64,000 bases of DNA from Thalassia testudinum (GCA_037157565.1 JAZHRO010000003.1:41057001-41121000), one strand, 5' to 3'; shown: positions 45,845 to 57,823, counted from the first letter of the stretch. Program-made: numbers and translations. Notes: generated from the letters alone by a model not told the origin.

Positions 45845-47549
45845 ATGTACCCTTCCACATCCTACACACATTTCACATCCTATCCTCCTAGCACCACTTA
45901 TCCCCAAGATGACTACTATCCTGACTTGACTTGTAATTACCCATCCACTAGCGGAAATGACTTTGATTAGGGATATGAATTTGGACCTCAGGGTCCAAGG
46001 CCTAACCCTGGACGACAAGAGTATAATTATTATCCTTCCCAGAGCTATAATGATTATGGATCTCGATCCTTTGATGACCAAACCAACCCGATCTACAATC
46101 AGGAAGGATATCATGATTATAACACCTACCCTCCACAGTATTCCATTAAATATAGTTCACCACCATCCTTTGAACAACCTAGAATGACCTACTTTCAAGG
46201 TGGGACCTGAGAACCTCGACATCTTGACTCCCCTATATTTAACTTGAACCCACCCAAACCTGAACCAAACCAGTCGGTTCAGGTGAACCAGATCCAGGAT
46301 AGGGTGTTGGCTAATTTGAGGAACCCAATACAATCTTTAGAAGCTCAGCCAACACCATGCACTGAAGCACTAGATCCTATGATCAAAATGATTGATGAAC
46401 TTAATAGTTCTCTATTGGATTTGCTCTAAAGTGTTAGGGATAGGGACTTGGGTGAGTTTCTTCTTGGAAATTGTCGAGGTTGAGGATGAAATTTGTGGTT
46501 GCACTAGTAAAATCTTGGGATGATTCTCAAGATGAACCCCCTTCAGGAGAGCCAATGTCTGAACCCGCTCAGGCGCCTGTCGGGGGGATACATTTTCTGA
46601 GACTGGGGATGACCAGAATGGGCTAGAGCAACCATTTGAGGATGAACCGATTTATTCACCCGAGATCCCCGAGCCAGGGAGCAACGAGAAATATGTCTCC
46701 ACGGACCATGAAATGACATATGATTTTGAGACATATATAATTGAGGATCATGGATTCTTTGACTCTGAGGGTGAAGAATCTTTTGGTAAAGTCTCACTTG
46801 AACTTAAGGAAGAGGATTTTAGTGAGACAAATGGACTTGAGGAATCTAACAAACCAGTTGATAGCCTAATTATTGAAGATTTGGATTCGGTTGGGGTTAA
46901 CTTGGAGGATTCGAATCTTGATGATTCAATCAGTGACCCCAATCCTCATCTGCACCCCGAAGAGCTAACTTCTGAGATCTTTGTGCCCAAGTCAATCTTG
47001 ATTCAGCCACGATTTCTAGACTTGGGAGAATCATATGGGGTGAATAATATGCTAGAGGTCCCGAAGCCTGAGCCCTTGATGTTGCAGGATAGAATTGTTG
47101 AAATAAAGATTTGGGAGGTTAATTCTGAGGGAAGTTTGATTTTGAATCTAAGGGTACCTGTTGACCTAAAACCACCTATTTTCTACCAGGACCCTTACGA
47201 TATCTTTCACGTGCAACCCAAGCTCGAAATAACTGATTATTTTTTTGAGCTAGATGTTAAGTGGACAACCGCACCTATTGAACCATCTTTACTCGTTGTT
47301 CGACACTTTGGTCTTGGGTTGCACACCACTAAATCGCAGGCTCGGCCCTGCAAACACAACCTTCGATTTTGGGTGATTTTCATCCAGAACCTGAGAACCA
47401 CTCGACCCTGGGGCATGGGTCTGCACCATAATCTCGTCCACGTCTATGGACATCTTCTGCAAACGGGTTTCAGGATCAACCTTTTTATTTTGATTCTGAC
47501 CTGCACTTGTGAATTCTCAATTTCTTCTTTGTATGTATGTTATGCCTAG
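45845..47549 (+). pseudogene. Conserved LARD protein, LARD-C copy, frameshifted
   Basis: ATG at 45845 starts a Y/P/S/D-rich region with YPSQSYNDYGSRSFDDQ and YNQEGY. TAG at 45968, a TGA near 46208 and a TAA at about 46427 interrupt it. The conserved block follows: VLANLRN, IQSLE, KMIDELNSSLLD, GEFLLG, then after a shift FVVALVKSWDDSQDEP. A further shift near 46585 leads into the open frame 46713-47549: acidic (DHGFFDSEGEESF), then FVPKSILIQPRFLDLG, IKIWEVNSEG, FGLGL, LRFWVIFIQNLR and WGMGLHHNLVH. It is homologous to LARD-A 17007-18797 along its whole length. No known enzyme motif is present. Function unknown. Confidence 0.75.
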
Positions 47550-47667
47550 CTGAAGGCATTAAACTTAGAAAATATGTATACACTCTTCTCTCTGCGGAGC
47601 TGACTGGATTTTCACGACACTCAGGTGATGTTCTGTTTACTCTGCCCTTTTCATGTCGTTATTTTTA

Positions 47668-47681
47668 CAATGAGGACATTG
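47668..47681 (+). other. 14-bp palindrome with internal PPT-like tract
   Basis: caatgaggacattg is followed by ttaggcatggggcggtgg. Confidence 0.75.
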
Positions 47682-48136
47682 ATTCATTTAGGCATGGGGC
47701 GGTGGATAATCAATTCCTGAAATCATTATGTTAACTCAGTAGAATTTCTTTTAGTTTCTTATAAAATTATGAAAAACAAAATTGAAAATTTGAAAAAAAG
47801 ATAAAAAAAGAAATTAGGGAAAGAGAACTTAGGCATTTAGAAGTTATTAACTTTAGGAAATGATATGAGAGGACTTAAACACCTAGACTCTTCAGGTCTT
47901 CGAGCTTAATTAGCCTGGGTGTCCACTCGAATGTGGACTTAGTCTCGAGTCCTCACCAATTAAAGTTTATTTTATTTCGGTAAATAATTTAGGATGATAA
48001 GTATGCAACTTATTAACCGTCCCTTTGATTTAGGGGGACTTTAAGCCTAAGCATCTACACACATTTTTTTGCACTGACTCACTTTCCGACGATTTTTACG
48101 GAAATTGGGTAGCTAATGAACCGACTTGGGTGGTAA

Positions 48137-48191
48137 GGCTGGCAAGTTGTCGGTGGTAATAGCTCATCTTTCGGTTGTCCAGAGCCCAGCC
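48137..48191 (+). other. 55-nt hairpin unit, copy 1
   Basis: Begins ggctggcaagttgtcgg and ends ttgtccagagcccagcc; ends pair perfectly over six bases. Confidence 0.65.
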
Positions 48192-48346
48192 ACAAGACCA
48201 TTTTTGTTGTACTGCCTTTAGGTAAATCTTAGATTAGGGAAGCCACCTACTTAAAAAAAAAAAAGAAACACTCAAAAAGAAAAGAAAAAAAAAAGAAAAA
48301 GGAGAAAGAAAAAAATAAATAAAACCACACTTCACCGCACGAGTAT

Positions 48347-48401
48347 GGCTGGCAAGGTTTCGGTGGTAACAGCTCATCGACCAGTTGTCCAGAACCCAGC
48401 T
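48347..48401 (+). other. 55-nt hairpin unit, copy 2
   Basis: Begins ggctggcaaggtttcgg and ends ttgtccagaacccagct; 210 nt from copy 1. Preceded by cacacttcaccgcac, as is copy 2 in Ath-1 and LARD-A. Confidence 0.65.
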
Positions 48402-48964
48402 CACAAAAAAAAAATGCACAATAATTCCCAAAACACTAAGGGAAGAAGCAGGGAAGTAGAATAAATCGGGGAGATATACACTGGGTTTACCCTTGTGTTG
48501 AACCCATAAATAAAAGAAGTACGGAGAAAGCTACCGATCGTAAAGATAAACATTTAGGCATGGTCAGCTAGGGTCGTAGAAACCCAAAGTCTATCTTAAC
48601 GACCATTTTGTGAGTTTATCACTTTTTCACAAAGATGCTTAGTGCTTAGAGTCCTTTTCAAGTCTTGGGCAGGTTGGGTAGCCGTAGAAAGTTATCCCAT
48701 AACTCTTAAACTCCAAAAGTACAAAAAAATTAGAAAAGAAGAAAAATAAAAAAATATATATATCTTCCCTTCTCAAATAATGCGAGGACTTGGGCGGTCT
48801 GCATTCTGGCAGACACTCGGGTACTGTTGAGTCTCCGTGGTTTAGGACCTTAGTTGAAATTTTCTATTGTTAATAAACGACTTAGGCCTAAGAGATCTAA
48901 GCCTAATTTTGATTTTATACATAGCATGTAGTTTAATTTTGCTAGGGACTAGCAAAAGATAGGC

Positions 48965-48976
48965 ATGGGGGTATGA
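48965..48976 (+). other. LARD-C polypurine tract
   Basis: ggcatgggggta (approximate limits) precedes the 3' LTR start tgatatagac; gggactagcaaaagata lies upstream. Confidence 0.75.
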
Positions 48977-49282
48977 TATAGACACATCTATTTTGGTTAA
49001 AATGCCTATTCATGCATGTTCCTAGGTTTAGATTTGCATTTCCTGTTATAAATATTGCACAACATGCATCACTGTGCATTTAGAGTAGTTGTATATATTT
49101 TGGGTTAATTAGGTTCCTTTTATGGTCAGGAGAGAAGAGGATTTATTTCAAGGCCTCAGATGATTGGACTGTATGGATCTCATTAATACGATGATCGGAG
49201 TCTAACGCCTTTGAAATTGTCCAGATCGAAGTCCTGTAACGCCACATGAAGCCTGAGGAAGATCAACGGCTAGGGGGCAATG
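48977..49282 (+). repeat. LARD-C 3' LTR, part 1
   Basis: It resembles the first 300 bp of the LARD-A LTR (aacatgcatca, catttagagtagtt, ttccttttatg). Similarity stops at caatg (49278-49282), where solo-D begins. Confidence 0.75.
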
Positions 49283-52200
49283 TGTTGAGTGGCTACTCAT
49301 CATGGCTAAAAAGCTGAAGTTAAGCTAGACACTAAGTAAAACAACATCAGATTAACAGATAAAAAGGGTTAAGTGTTGGAATTAAAGAAAAAAGACCTAA
49401 AACCTTTACTCTATGTTAACACTTCATAATTAGGTCACAAAATGAGATATTCTGAAAGCAAAGTACAAATGATGATCCATGCATCAATTGAACACATAAA
49501 TAAGTTTGAAAGGTCAAATCAGAAGTATAATCAATGTCTTAAATGTTCAATTGAGCACATATAAAAATTTGAAGGCAATTGGACATCATTTAGGTTATGA
49601 AATAGGTAGTTTACACTTAGGTCCTTCATGCATTACACTCTTGCCCTTAAAAACTCCCCTTTGGACCTACTTGTAAGCCGCAGGTACCCTTTTGAAAAGC
49701 TGTAGGGCCCTTCCGGTTGTAGTCCTTTTCACTTATGGGCCTGCACGCAATTCTTCTACCCCTTTATTCAAGGGTCTGTCTGCAATTTTCCTTTATTTCA
49801 GAGAGAGGCCTGCTGCTCTTCGCACTCACTGTAGCGTGCGAAGAACACGACCAATCTCAGTCGTCTGTCGCTCTTCATGATCCTGATATGCGGTTAGATT
49901 TGAATGGAAGCTTCGCGTGATTCGGCACGTGCGATCACCCCTCTCCCCAGATCTCATCTGATGGTCAGATTTTGTGCTTAACTCGCCGCGTGCTCCTCTC
50001 CTCTCATCCTCACCGTCGGTTGCATCTTGATTATCCTCACCTGCACGGTGATCTCAGCCACTGAGCATGCTACTTAAGCACCTTAGTGGTGTCGCGCGCA
50101 AGGGATCGCTCCCTCTTACACTTCTTAGCGATCATTCGTCCACTCCAGTTCCTCCTCCCCATCCATCCTCTGATTTCACAGCCACCAGCTGTGAAATCAT
50201 CACCTTCTCTCCAGACCTCCTCGTCGCTAAGGACTTCGTAGCACCTGAGGACGACCCTAGAGCCTCACTAGCAGACTCTTCCCTCCGCTGGAGTCATCTT
50301 CCTCCCTTCCTCCTCCTTAGCCACCGGTTAAGGACCCATAGGTCCCATTCTTCCTGTTAGATTAGGTTTATAATTCTGCATATTAGTTTTAGCTGTAGTT
50401 AAGTAGTTTAGAGTAGAATTAATGTAATTGTTAATGTTCGATTTCGTTGTAGGATAAAGTAGCTGTAGTAGTAGAATTAGGCTTAAATCCCCCCCTCACC
50501 TCCTCTGATCATTCCAGTTCAGAGGGAAGATGTCATATAACCATGTTTTCGAATTATCTCCCTCTCCATACTTTCATATCTAGTTCTGATTTTCCACGAC
50601 ATGTTTTCTCGCTTTCCACCCATACACTCTGACCCAATTTCAGATCTGATTGGTTTTCAACCTCAGATCTGAAATTGGCGTCAACAAGCACTTAAGGGGC
50701 TTCCCACTCACGTCACTCTTGGTCACAAAAGCCCCTGATTTTGGGTCAAAACTTTCAGTTTGTCAGATTTCTCCTCAATTTGGATTTTTAAGGATTTTTC
50801 TTTCAATTTTGTTTTACTGCCTGATCTGACAAATTGAATGAAGTTGATTTGAATTCCTTGTTGGCAAGGAATCTGAGAGGTTTTCTGGTGACAAAAATCA
50901 TCTCAGAAGAGCCATACATAGATCTGATTTGATAATTTCTTGAATGCATTGAATGCAAGTCAGATCTAAGGATAATTGCTGTAGTAATTTGAAGTCTAAT
51001 CTCACATTCATAAGTGTTTTTTTGAAAGGCTGTTTGGTGATTTCCTAACCTAAGGAGTTCTCAATACTCCTTAAGGTTTTAGAAAATGGGATTTGAACTA
51101 AGGGCTTTAATTAATTGAATTAATTCTCCCTTCATGCTGTCTATAGCATTAGGAAGAATTAAATCAGTGATATTTGTGGATTTAATCTGAAATGAAGTTT
51201 TTGATAAGGGTTTTTGGCATTTGAATTGGGGTACTTAGTGATTTTAGTGAGAAATTAAACCCTTGTCAGATTGGGGATTGAGAGAGATTTTCTTTTTAGT
51301 TTGGATTTTTTTGATTCTAATCCCAACAGACACAGCAAAGTGCTGCATCCTGCAGCTACATTTTTCTTCTCTCAAACTCACATTTCATCTCAAATGGACT
51401 AACTGCAGCAGCAGTTAGACCATTTGGATAGTGAACTGAGCTGCTGCAGGGTCTGGAATGTCTTGTTGCTACTACTATCTAGTTGTTATAAGTTGTAGCA
51501 GATAGGTTCTAATGTAAAATCCTGTAGATTTTGTTTTGGACATAGCTGACATTTGAATGTAATTCACTCCTTGTGCATTTAAACTTTCTTATTTAACTGA
51601 CTGAACTCTAATTTCTGTGCATGCTTGTGTTATCTTTCACAATTGTGTCAGCTAGTTTAGTCAAAAATCACCACCCAAACATGTTTTAAAATTGGAAACT
51701 TAACTGAGGACAGTATTAAGATGGGTAAACACTTCCTAAATTTCGTGCTATATAGAAAGAAGGCAATCATAAACATGATAAAAAGGGTTAAAAACTTTAA
51801 AAGACAGTGAAACAAGCCTCTTTCTCTCCTCAGTCAACTCTTCCCTTCTTCTCTCCTAACTCTTTCAGATCTGCAACAACAGTAAACAAATTAAAATGAA
51901 ACACCCAAAAGAACCAAAAATAAATATATATATATTCACATATATATTACTTTGTATATTAAGTATACTTATATAGACATAAGCTATATATTAGGCTACA
52001 TATGTAAATAGGTACTGTATATATATATATATACTGTATACTTAATTATGTAAATATAATGAGTACTGTAATTTAGATTTTAGATCTAGTTTAGACAATA
52101 AATACAATAATTATATAACTATCTATAAATTAAACTAATTTATTTGTATTATTAAACTAACTAGATCAGTAAATAGTATAATTAAGAAAGTTAAACTATA

Positions 52201-53992
52201 AAACTGTATATATATCTATGTATATGTAGATTATAAGTAAATAAAATCTTTTACTTTAATTTAATCCTCTATACATAATAAATAATGAATTTATTAAGTT
52301 TATATCTAAGTTGTTAAATTAAATTAGTTAAATTAGTAATTTAGAATTATAATTAAGTTAATTGAATCTGTATACTAAGACTAATATACTTTAAGTAATT
52401 TAAGCTAATTTAAGTATATTTATATCTGATTATATGAAGTTTAACTTAATTTATAAGCAGAACAATTAAAACTGCTATTTAAATGTAAATAACATATACA
52501 TTAATTTGGAAAAATATAATAAAAATGTGTATAAAATACTTATGTATGTATTCTAACTCTGTATGAGGTCAATTAGACCATCTAGTAACTAATTTATAAG
52601 CAATTAACCAAGAAAACACCAAAATCAGGGTGTAAAAATAGGCTACTTTAGTGAATTTATTTATATAGTAAATCTAATTAAAATTTCAAATTAATTGAAC
52701 ATTTATATAGTATTATGTAAATACTTTATTTTCCATAATTTATTTTTAAATAAATTATGGCCCTCTAATTGAGGGCCAAAATCTCTTCCAGCCCACAGCT
52801 GCACGTGTTTTTCAACGCAGATGTGGCGCTCGAATAGCGCCACATCGTGCGCTGCAAAACGCGTGCAGCAGTTTAAAATGAATTTGTGTAGAGGCTGTGT
52901 AGTCGTCACGGGCGTCGGGCGCCCGAAACAACATACACTGACCTTACATTGAGCATATACTGAGCATTCTGAGCTTGATCTGTGGGGCCGGGGGCCCAGA
53001 GAGGTGTGTTTGCGTGGGGCTGAGAAGGCCCTGTGCTGAGTTATGAAAGACAATTAATCGGCCTAATGAGAATTAGGGCGCGCTTAGTAGAGGTTTGGTC
53101 CTACCCTTTGGGTGCTGGGTATCCCTCGAAAAGCACACCCGCAAATTAAACACATTTTAATTAATTAAAGAGAGTTAATGACGATTATTAAACGCCCCTT
53201 AGCCACAGCGTGTTAAAGTCACTGAGGCAAAATGAAAACACAGAAGAACATCTGATGAAGATTGGTGTGAAGGAGGAGAGAGAGAAGTTGTACATACGTA
53301 AGTAAATACAAATACAAGAAAAATATATATATATATATGCATACGTAGTATAGCCAATTATTTTTATAAATAAACCCATATATTTACTAACAGAATAAAA
53401 TGTCACCATAAGCGTCGCTCCATACCCCAATTTCCCTCCTTAGGTTTGTATATAGTGTTTTCTAGGATCTAGCGACGCTTACGGCTGTCACTATAACTGT
53501 TGTATGTGTTACTGTAGATATCAGACTAGTAAGTTAAGTTAATATACTATGTAATCTTAGTCTATTGTGTACTTTCATGTAAGTATTAATACTATAACTT
53601 GTAAAGACAGTTTAAAGTATAGTGATAAATTGTTTGGTGCCTGTTTGTAGTAGTTTTTGCAAGCATTACAATTAATTCTTAGTAAGTAGGCAAACCATGT
53701 CCACATTCATTCATTCTTTAATAAGTTGTAAAGCTTCTTTTTGGAATTAGAGGATAATTTTGAGATCAAAGAGCGATGTAATTCAATAATTGCCTCCCAG
53801 TGAACGACCTGGAATAGAACCAGTAAAAATTAGATAAGTAAATAATAATGGCTGTAATGACTGGTATTCCATACAACTCACCACAATGACACTCATGGTG
53901 TTTCAAATCACAACATACTACAGCACATTATTATCTCAACAACCAACACCATTACACATTATCCATATTATCACATCATTATTACCATATTA
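49283..53992 (+). mobile_element. solo-D: 4.7-kb insertion, probably a solo LTR
   Basis: It lies between two identical caatg copies (49278-49282, 53993-53997) inside the LARD-C 3' LTR. It begins tgttgagt and ends atatta, so the end is TA rather than CA. No internal repeat pair, primer site or coding is visible. Near its right end are agcgacgcttacggctgtca (53470-53489), like the U3 inverted repeats of the other LTRs, and gcctcccagtgaacgacct (53791-53809), like the U5 of LARD-C. I infer a solo LTR of another Athila-like family. The stretch 51900-52720 is extremely AT-rich. Orientation is inferred from these motifs. Confidence 0.5.
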
Positions 53993-53997
53993 CAATG

Positions 53998-55313
53998 CAA
54001 CATCCATATGAGATTCGGATGGAAAATCCGACCGTACGAATGGATCCGGAGTGATGATCACAGTCTGACATTGTGGGAATCATCTCGATCTGAGCACCGT
54101 GGCACCCTCTACAAAAGAAAGAAGAATGGATGGCCCAGGTGCCTCCACGTGGCGCCATCCAGGCTGCCCAATGCCAGCCAGCAGCAGCAGCACACGCGCA
54201 CAGCTGCAGCCACGCGCAGCGCACGCGCACAGCCACGATCGCACGCAACGCACTGTGCACGGCAGCAGCGTAGCGCATGCCGCATGCGTGCACAAGGCGC
54301 GGGGAGCAAGGGCACGTGAAGCGCGTAGCGCCAGCGAGGCGGGTGCGAGCGGGGCGGGCACGGATCTTCAGCAACGTACCTCTAGTAACGCTTGCAGCTG
54401 TCAATAATGGTCTGCGCACGCCAGCAAGAGGATTTGATAGGCGAATCTTCAGCGACAGGTACATCGACGTTTATGGACGTCACTAAAGGCCCGTGCATGC
54501 CAACAAGAACAATTGAAGGGCAGATCTTTAGCGACAGCTGTAGCGACGTTTGTGGACGTCAGTAAAGGCCCAGATACAATTTTTTCCTCTTCTCCACCAC
54601 TATAAAGGACCTACACCCCCTTCCTTCCAAGCCATCTCTACCTACTCTACTCCCACCTACTCCCAAGCTCTAGCAAGCCTACCAACTCTCCATTAGAGCT
54701 TGTTCTCAAGCTCCCAAGGTGCCTATTAGTGTAGTGAACCTCTACCCCACCAAATACTCCTCCAACTTCCCATCTCCCTTCGTAGGTCACCTTGGAGCTG
54801 TCCTCCCACCTCCATTCTGGTAGCAAATCAACTCCATCTTCTCACCTCCATTCCGAAGCTACGCTGAAGCTTTCCTCAACTCGACATCCTCTAGCATCTC
54901 ACCTCCGTCGTCTCGCTTCTCACCTCCTTCATCTGAGCTTTCGCCAGGTGCAGTCGTCTCACCGAACAGCCGATTCGAGAGATTTCCTCTCACCTTCCTC
55001 TCTTTTTGTGCTTTCATAGTTGATTGTAATAGACATTGGATTGATATATATACCATTTTCATTCCGCATCTCTATCTTGTGATTCATTTGCTTGTCTTTT
55101 ATTTCAAAAACACATAAAAATAACAAAACCCTAAAATACCAAAAAGAAACAAATCAAAGCACGATTTTCAATAAAGTAAACGTCGCCTCCCTGTGTTCGA
55201 CCTGGGACTCCCTTGGAGTTCCGGTATAAATTTTATCTGATCGACGTGTTTTGCAACTATGATAACATGTTACTTGTAACCTTGATTTCTAACATGTGAA
55301 ACATGCATGACTA
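53998..55313 (+). repeat. LARD-C 3' LTR, part 2
   Basis: It resumes LARD-A-like LTR similarity (gtacgaatggatccgg, gtggcaccctctaca) and matches 43505-44587 from about 54240. It ends catgcatgacta, where the 5' LTR has catgcatgacca, so CA has become TA. Confidence 0.8.
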
Positions 55314-55318
55314 GTTAT

Positions 55319-56839
55319 GGAGGATTATGGTGTTACCATCACGTAGGCCACAACCCTTTCCTATCTCTCTCTCTCTCACGCTTATGCTCGAATATAATAG
55401 GTATGAAGAGCCGACCCTCGTATTAGCCAGCAAGCCATCGAGGGTAGTTCCCTTTTTACTGCATAAAGTACTCAATGCCACATGTGTGGCACTAACTAGT
55501 AGAGGAAATAAATGCTACCATGCATCTCCGTGCATGGATTATTACAAGCTTTAAGTCTATAATTAAGCATTAGTTAAGGTTCTAAATTCTACTTAAATTA
55601 CATGGTCTTGTAGCCAATACATATGGCTACTTATTGGTATAGCTATTTTAGGTTAATAAAATTTATAAATATATTTTAAAATTGGTTAAAGTTATCAATA
55701 TTTACATGTTATAATTAGTGTTGATTACTTAACTAAAGTATAAATTAATGATGCAATTGAACTTTAATTTAGTTAATTTACATAATTAAATGATAAATAA
55801 AGATTTGAAAATAATTTAATCAAATTTATTTACATATTTATCCATTTTACATACACGGATTATATCTATTACATATAACTTATATCATGTACATAGAAAT
55901 TTACATTATAAATAAGTTCATAAATGCAATTAAAATAGTTTGAATTATAATTAATTTAGCTTAATAATATGCTTAAAAACTTATATAAATATACATATAA
56001 TGCAGAACTAAATATATATATGTATAACTAAAATAAATTATCTTACACAATACATACTATAATCAGTGTAATAAGTTATACACATAAATATATACTAGTG
56101 TACATATATACATTGATATTATATACTTATATTATAATTAATTATACACTATACATATGTATAATATTATATGTTATTACTTAACATAAATACTTATTAA
56201 AATTTAACTGCACATAATTAAAATATATACATAATATATATGCAATATTTACATTTAACATACTATATGTTATAAACTTATAAATATATACAAGTATTTA
56301 CACTATATACAAAGGCAATTTTTATGGTTTTTGAATTTTATAAGAATAGAAATGGAGGAGAGAAAGAAATAAGAGAAGAGAGCATGACACTTTTGGATTT
56401 CTTTTCATTTTCATTATTTCTAAACCTGATAAGTCTAGAACTTCTGCAGGTATGTCCTTTTATCTAGGGGACTCAAAACCTAAACCTAAATTCACACACA
56501 CCTCAAATATATCTTATTCTCACTGAAGGCACATTTCTTTTATTTATTTATGTTAATTTTATATTTTCATTGTATTTATAATAGAAATGCTTGAAATAGG
56601 CTATAAAATGATTAAAATTTGATATCAAGCCTTAAAAATCAACTAAAAGTGCTAGAAAGATTGGATTAAACATGCTAAACTCCATACATCAATAGAGATC
56701 GGAATCAAACTCAAAAACTTGTTTAAATCATTGAATTGAACAAGAATGTGGAATTTAGATGGATATCATTTTGCTGACAATGGTGTTTAACGGTGATTGT
56801 TTTTTTGCCCAATTTACAATCAATCCAAGTACATGAATG
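55319..56839. other. AT-rich intergenic DNA, no gene
   Basis: 55560-56330 is made of dense ATATA/TATAA words with no frame. The short frame 55327-55554 shows nothing recognisable. Confidence 0.5.
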
Positions 56840-57176
56840 TGTTGGTGCTAGAGCACTACGATCGTTTATTTTGATGATAACAAAACATGTGTCATTTAAC
56901 ATTTACACTTGGAGTCTTAGATTTCAGGTCAATTGCAAAAGGAGATGTGGTTAGATGAAGTTTGAGCTCGCATCAAGGATGGATTGGAGGAGCTTGATGT
57001 AGAACAGAGGAGCTTCGCGAGGAGCGATGGCTTAAAGAAGGAAGGAGATGAAGAATAGGATAGATTTCTTTTCCTTGTAATCTATGTATTCTTGTTTCTT
57101 TTGTTGCTCTTTATTTTGTTACTTAGATTCATGTTAAAGAGCCTCAAAGAACCCTAACAGTAGTCCTAGGAACACC
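56840..57176 (+). repeat. Cop-2 5' LTR, part 1
   Basis: It begins tgttggtgctagagcac, the reverse complement of the LTR ends at 58881 and 61950. Confidence 0.9.
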
Positions 57177-57823
57177 TGTGGATTCTTCCCTACCAAGAGG
57201 GGTTGATGTAATAAATTACGGAATTGAAAATAAATAATCTCAACAAAATTTCAGACAATGTGCACAATTATTTTTAGGTGGAAACCCAAACTGGGTGAAA
57301 ACCACCACCTAACCCTCTCGAGTTAGGATTTTTCGATCAACCAAGTTGATCAAAATCCACTAAACGAATCACTTAAACGAGGGTGATTCAACCTTAATTA
57401 CAACCACGCTACAAGTGCAAGGGTAGCGTTCCTCAACCCCTTCTCTTCACGAGAAGGATTTTATCCCACGAAGGAGACAGGAATTCGTAAAGCGAATACC
57501 CAACCAAATAACAAAGTAAAATAACAAATATAGTCCTATAGAGCCAACAAAGATTTAAACCTAGCCTCTATAGGAATTAGGAAACTCCCCTTTGCAAGGA
57601 GTGCATCGAATCGATGACGCGGGTGCGTGAGCCATGAGACGGCGCAACGTTGCTCTCGTGAACTACGGCGGGAGAGCGGGTGTGCAAAGGCTTGATGCTC
57701 TCAAGATGTAGAACTTGAGCTTGGAGAGAAAGAGCTTCTTTAGGACACAATAGAGTAGAAAGTGTGTTAATTGGGTGTGTCTTGTGTTTCTAGGTGTCTC
57801 TTGGTGTGCAAGAGGTTCCTCTC

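Larger units (their letters stand above)
47550..48964 (+). other. LARD-C 3' non-coding region
   Basis: It starts with agctgaaggcattaaactta, like the post-integrase block of Ath-1. The 14-bp palindrome and two 55-nt units follow, with poly-A/G runs near 48250-48320. No gene. Confidence 0.65.
43505..55313 (+). mobile_element. LARD-C: non-autonomous Athila-like element, 5'-truncated
   Basis: The internal region (44588-48976) lies between a 5' LTR remnant (43505-44587) and a 3' LTR (48977-49282 plus 53998-55313) split by solo-D. The start of its 3' LTR and its internal modules resemble LARD-A, so the two are related families. The primer site, PPT, ORF, leader hairpin, 14-bp palindrome and paired 55-nt units are all present. 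The left target copy is lost with the truncated end; gttat follows the right end. Confidence 0.85.

Noticed and set aside
51900..52720. AT-rich tract as a possible origin, scaffold attachment region or organelle insert
   Set aside because: Composition alone; no genes or motifs specific to any of these.
53982..54464. 160-codon open frame on - strand, rich in A, R and C
   Set aside because: Product of GC-rich LARD-C LTR sequence; a frame on the opposite strand is equally open, and the 5' LTR copy does not keep it.
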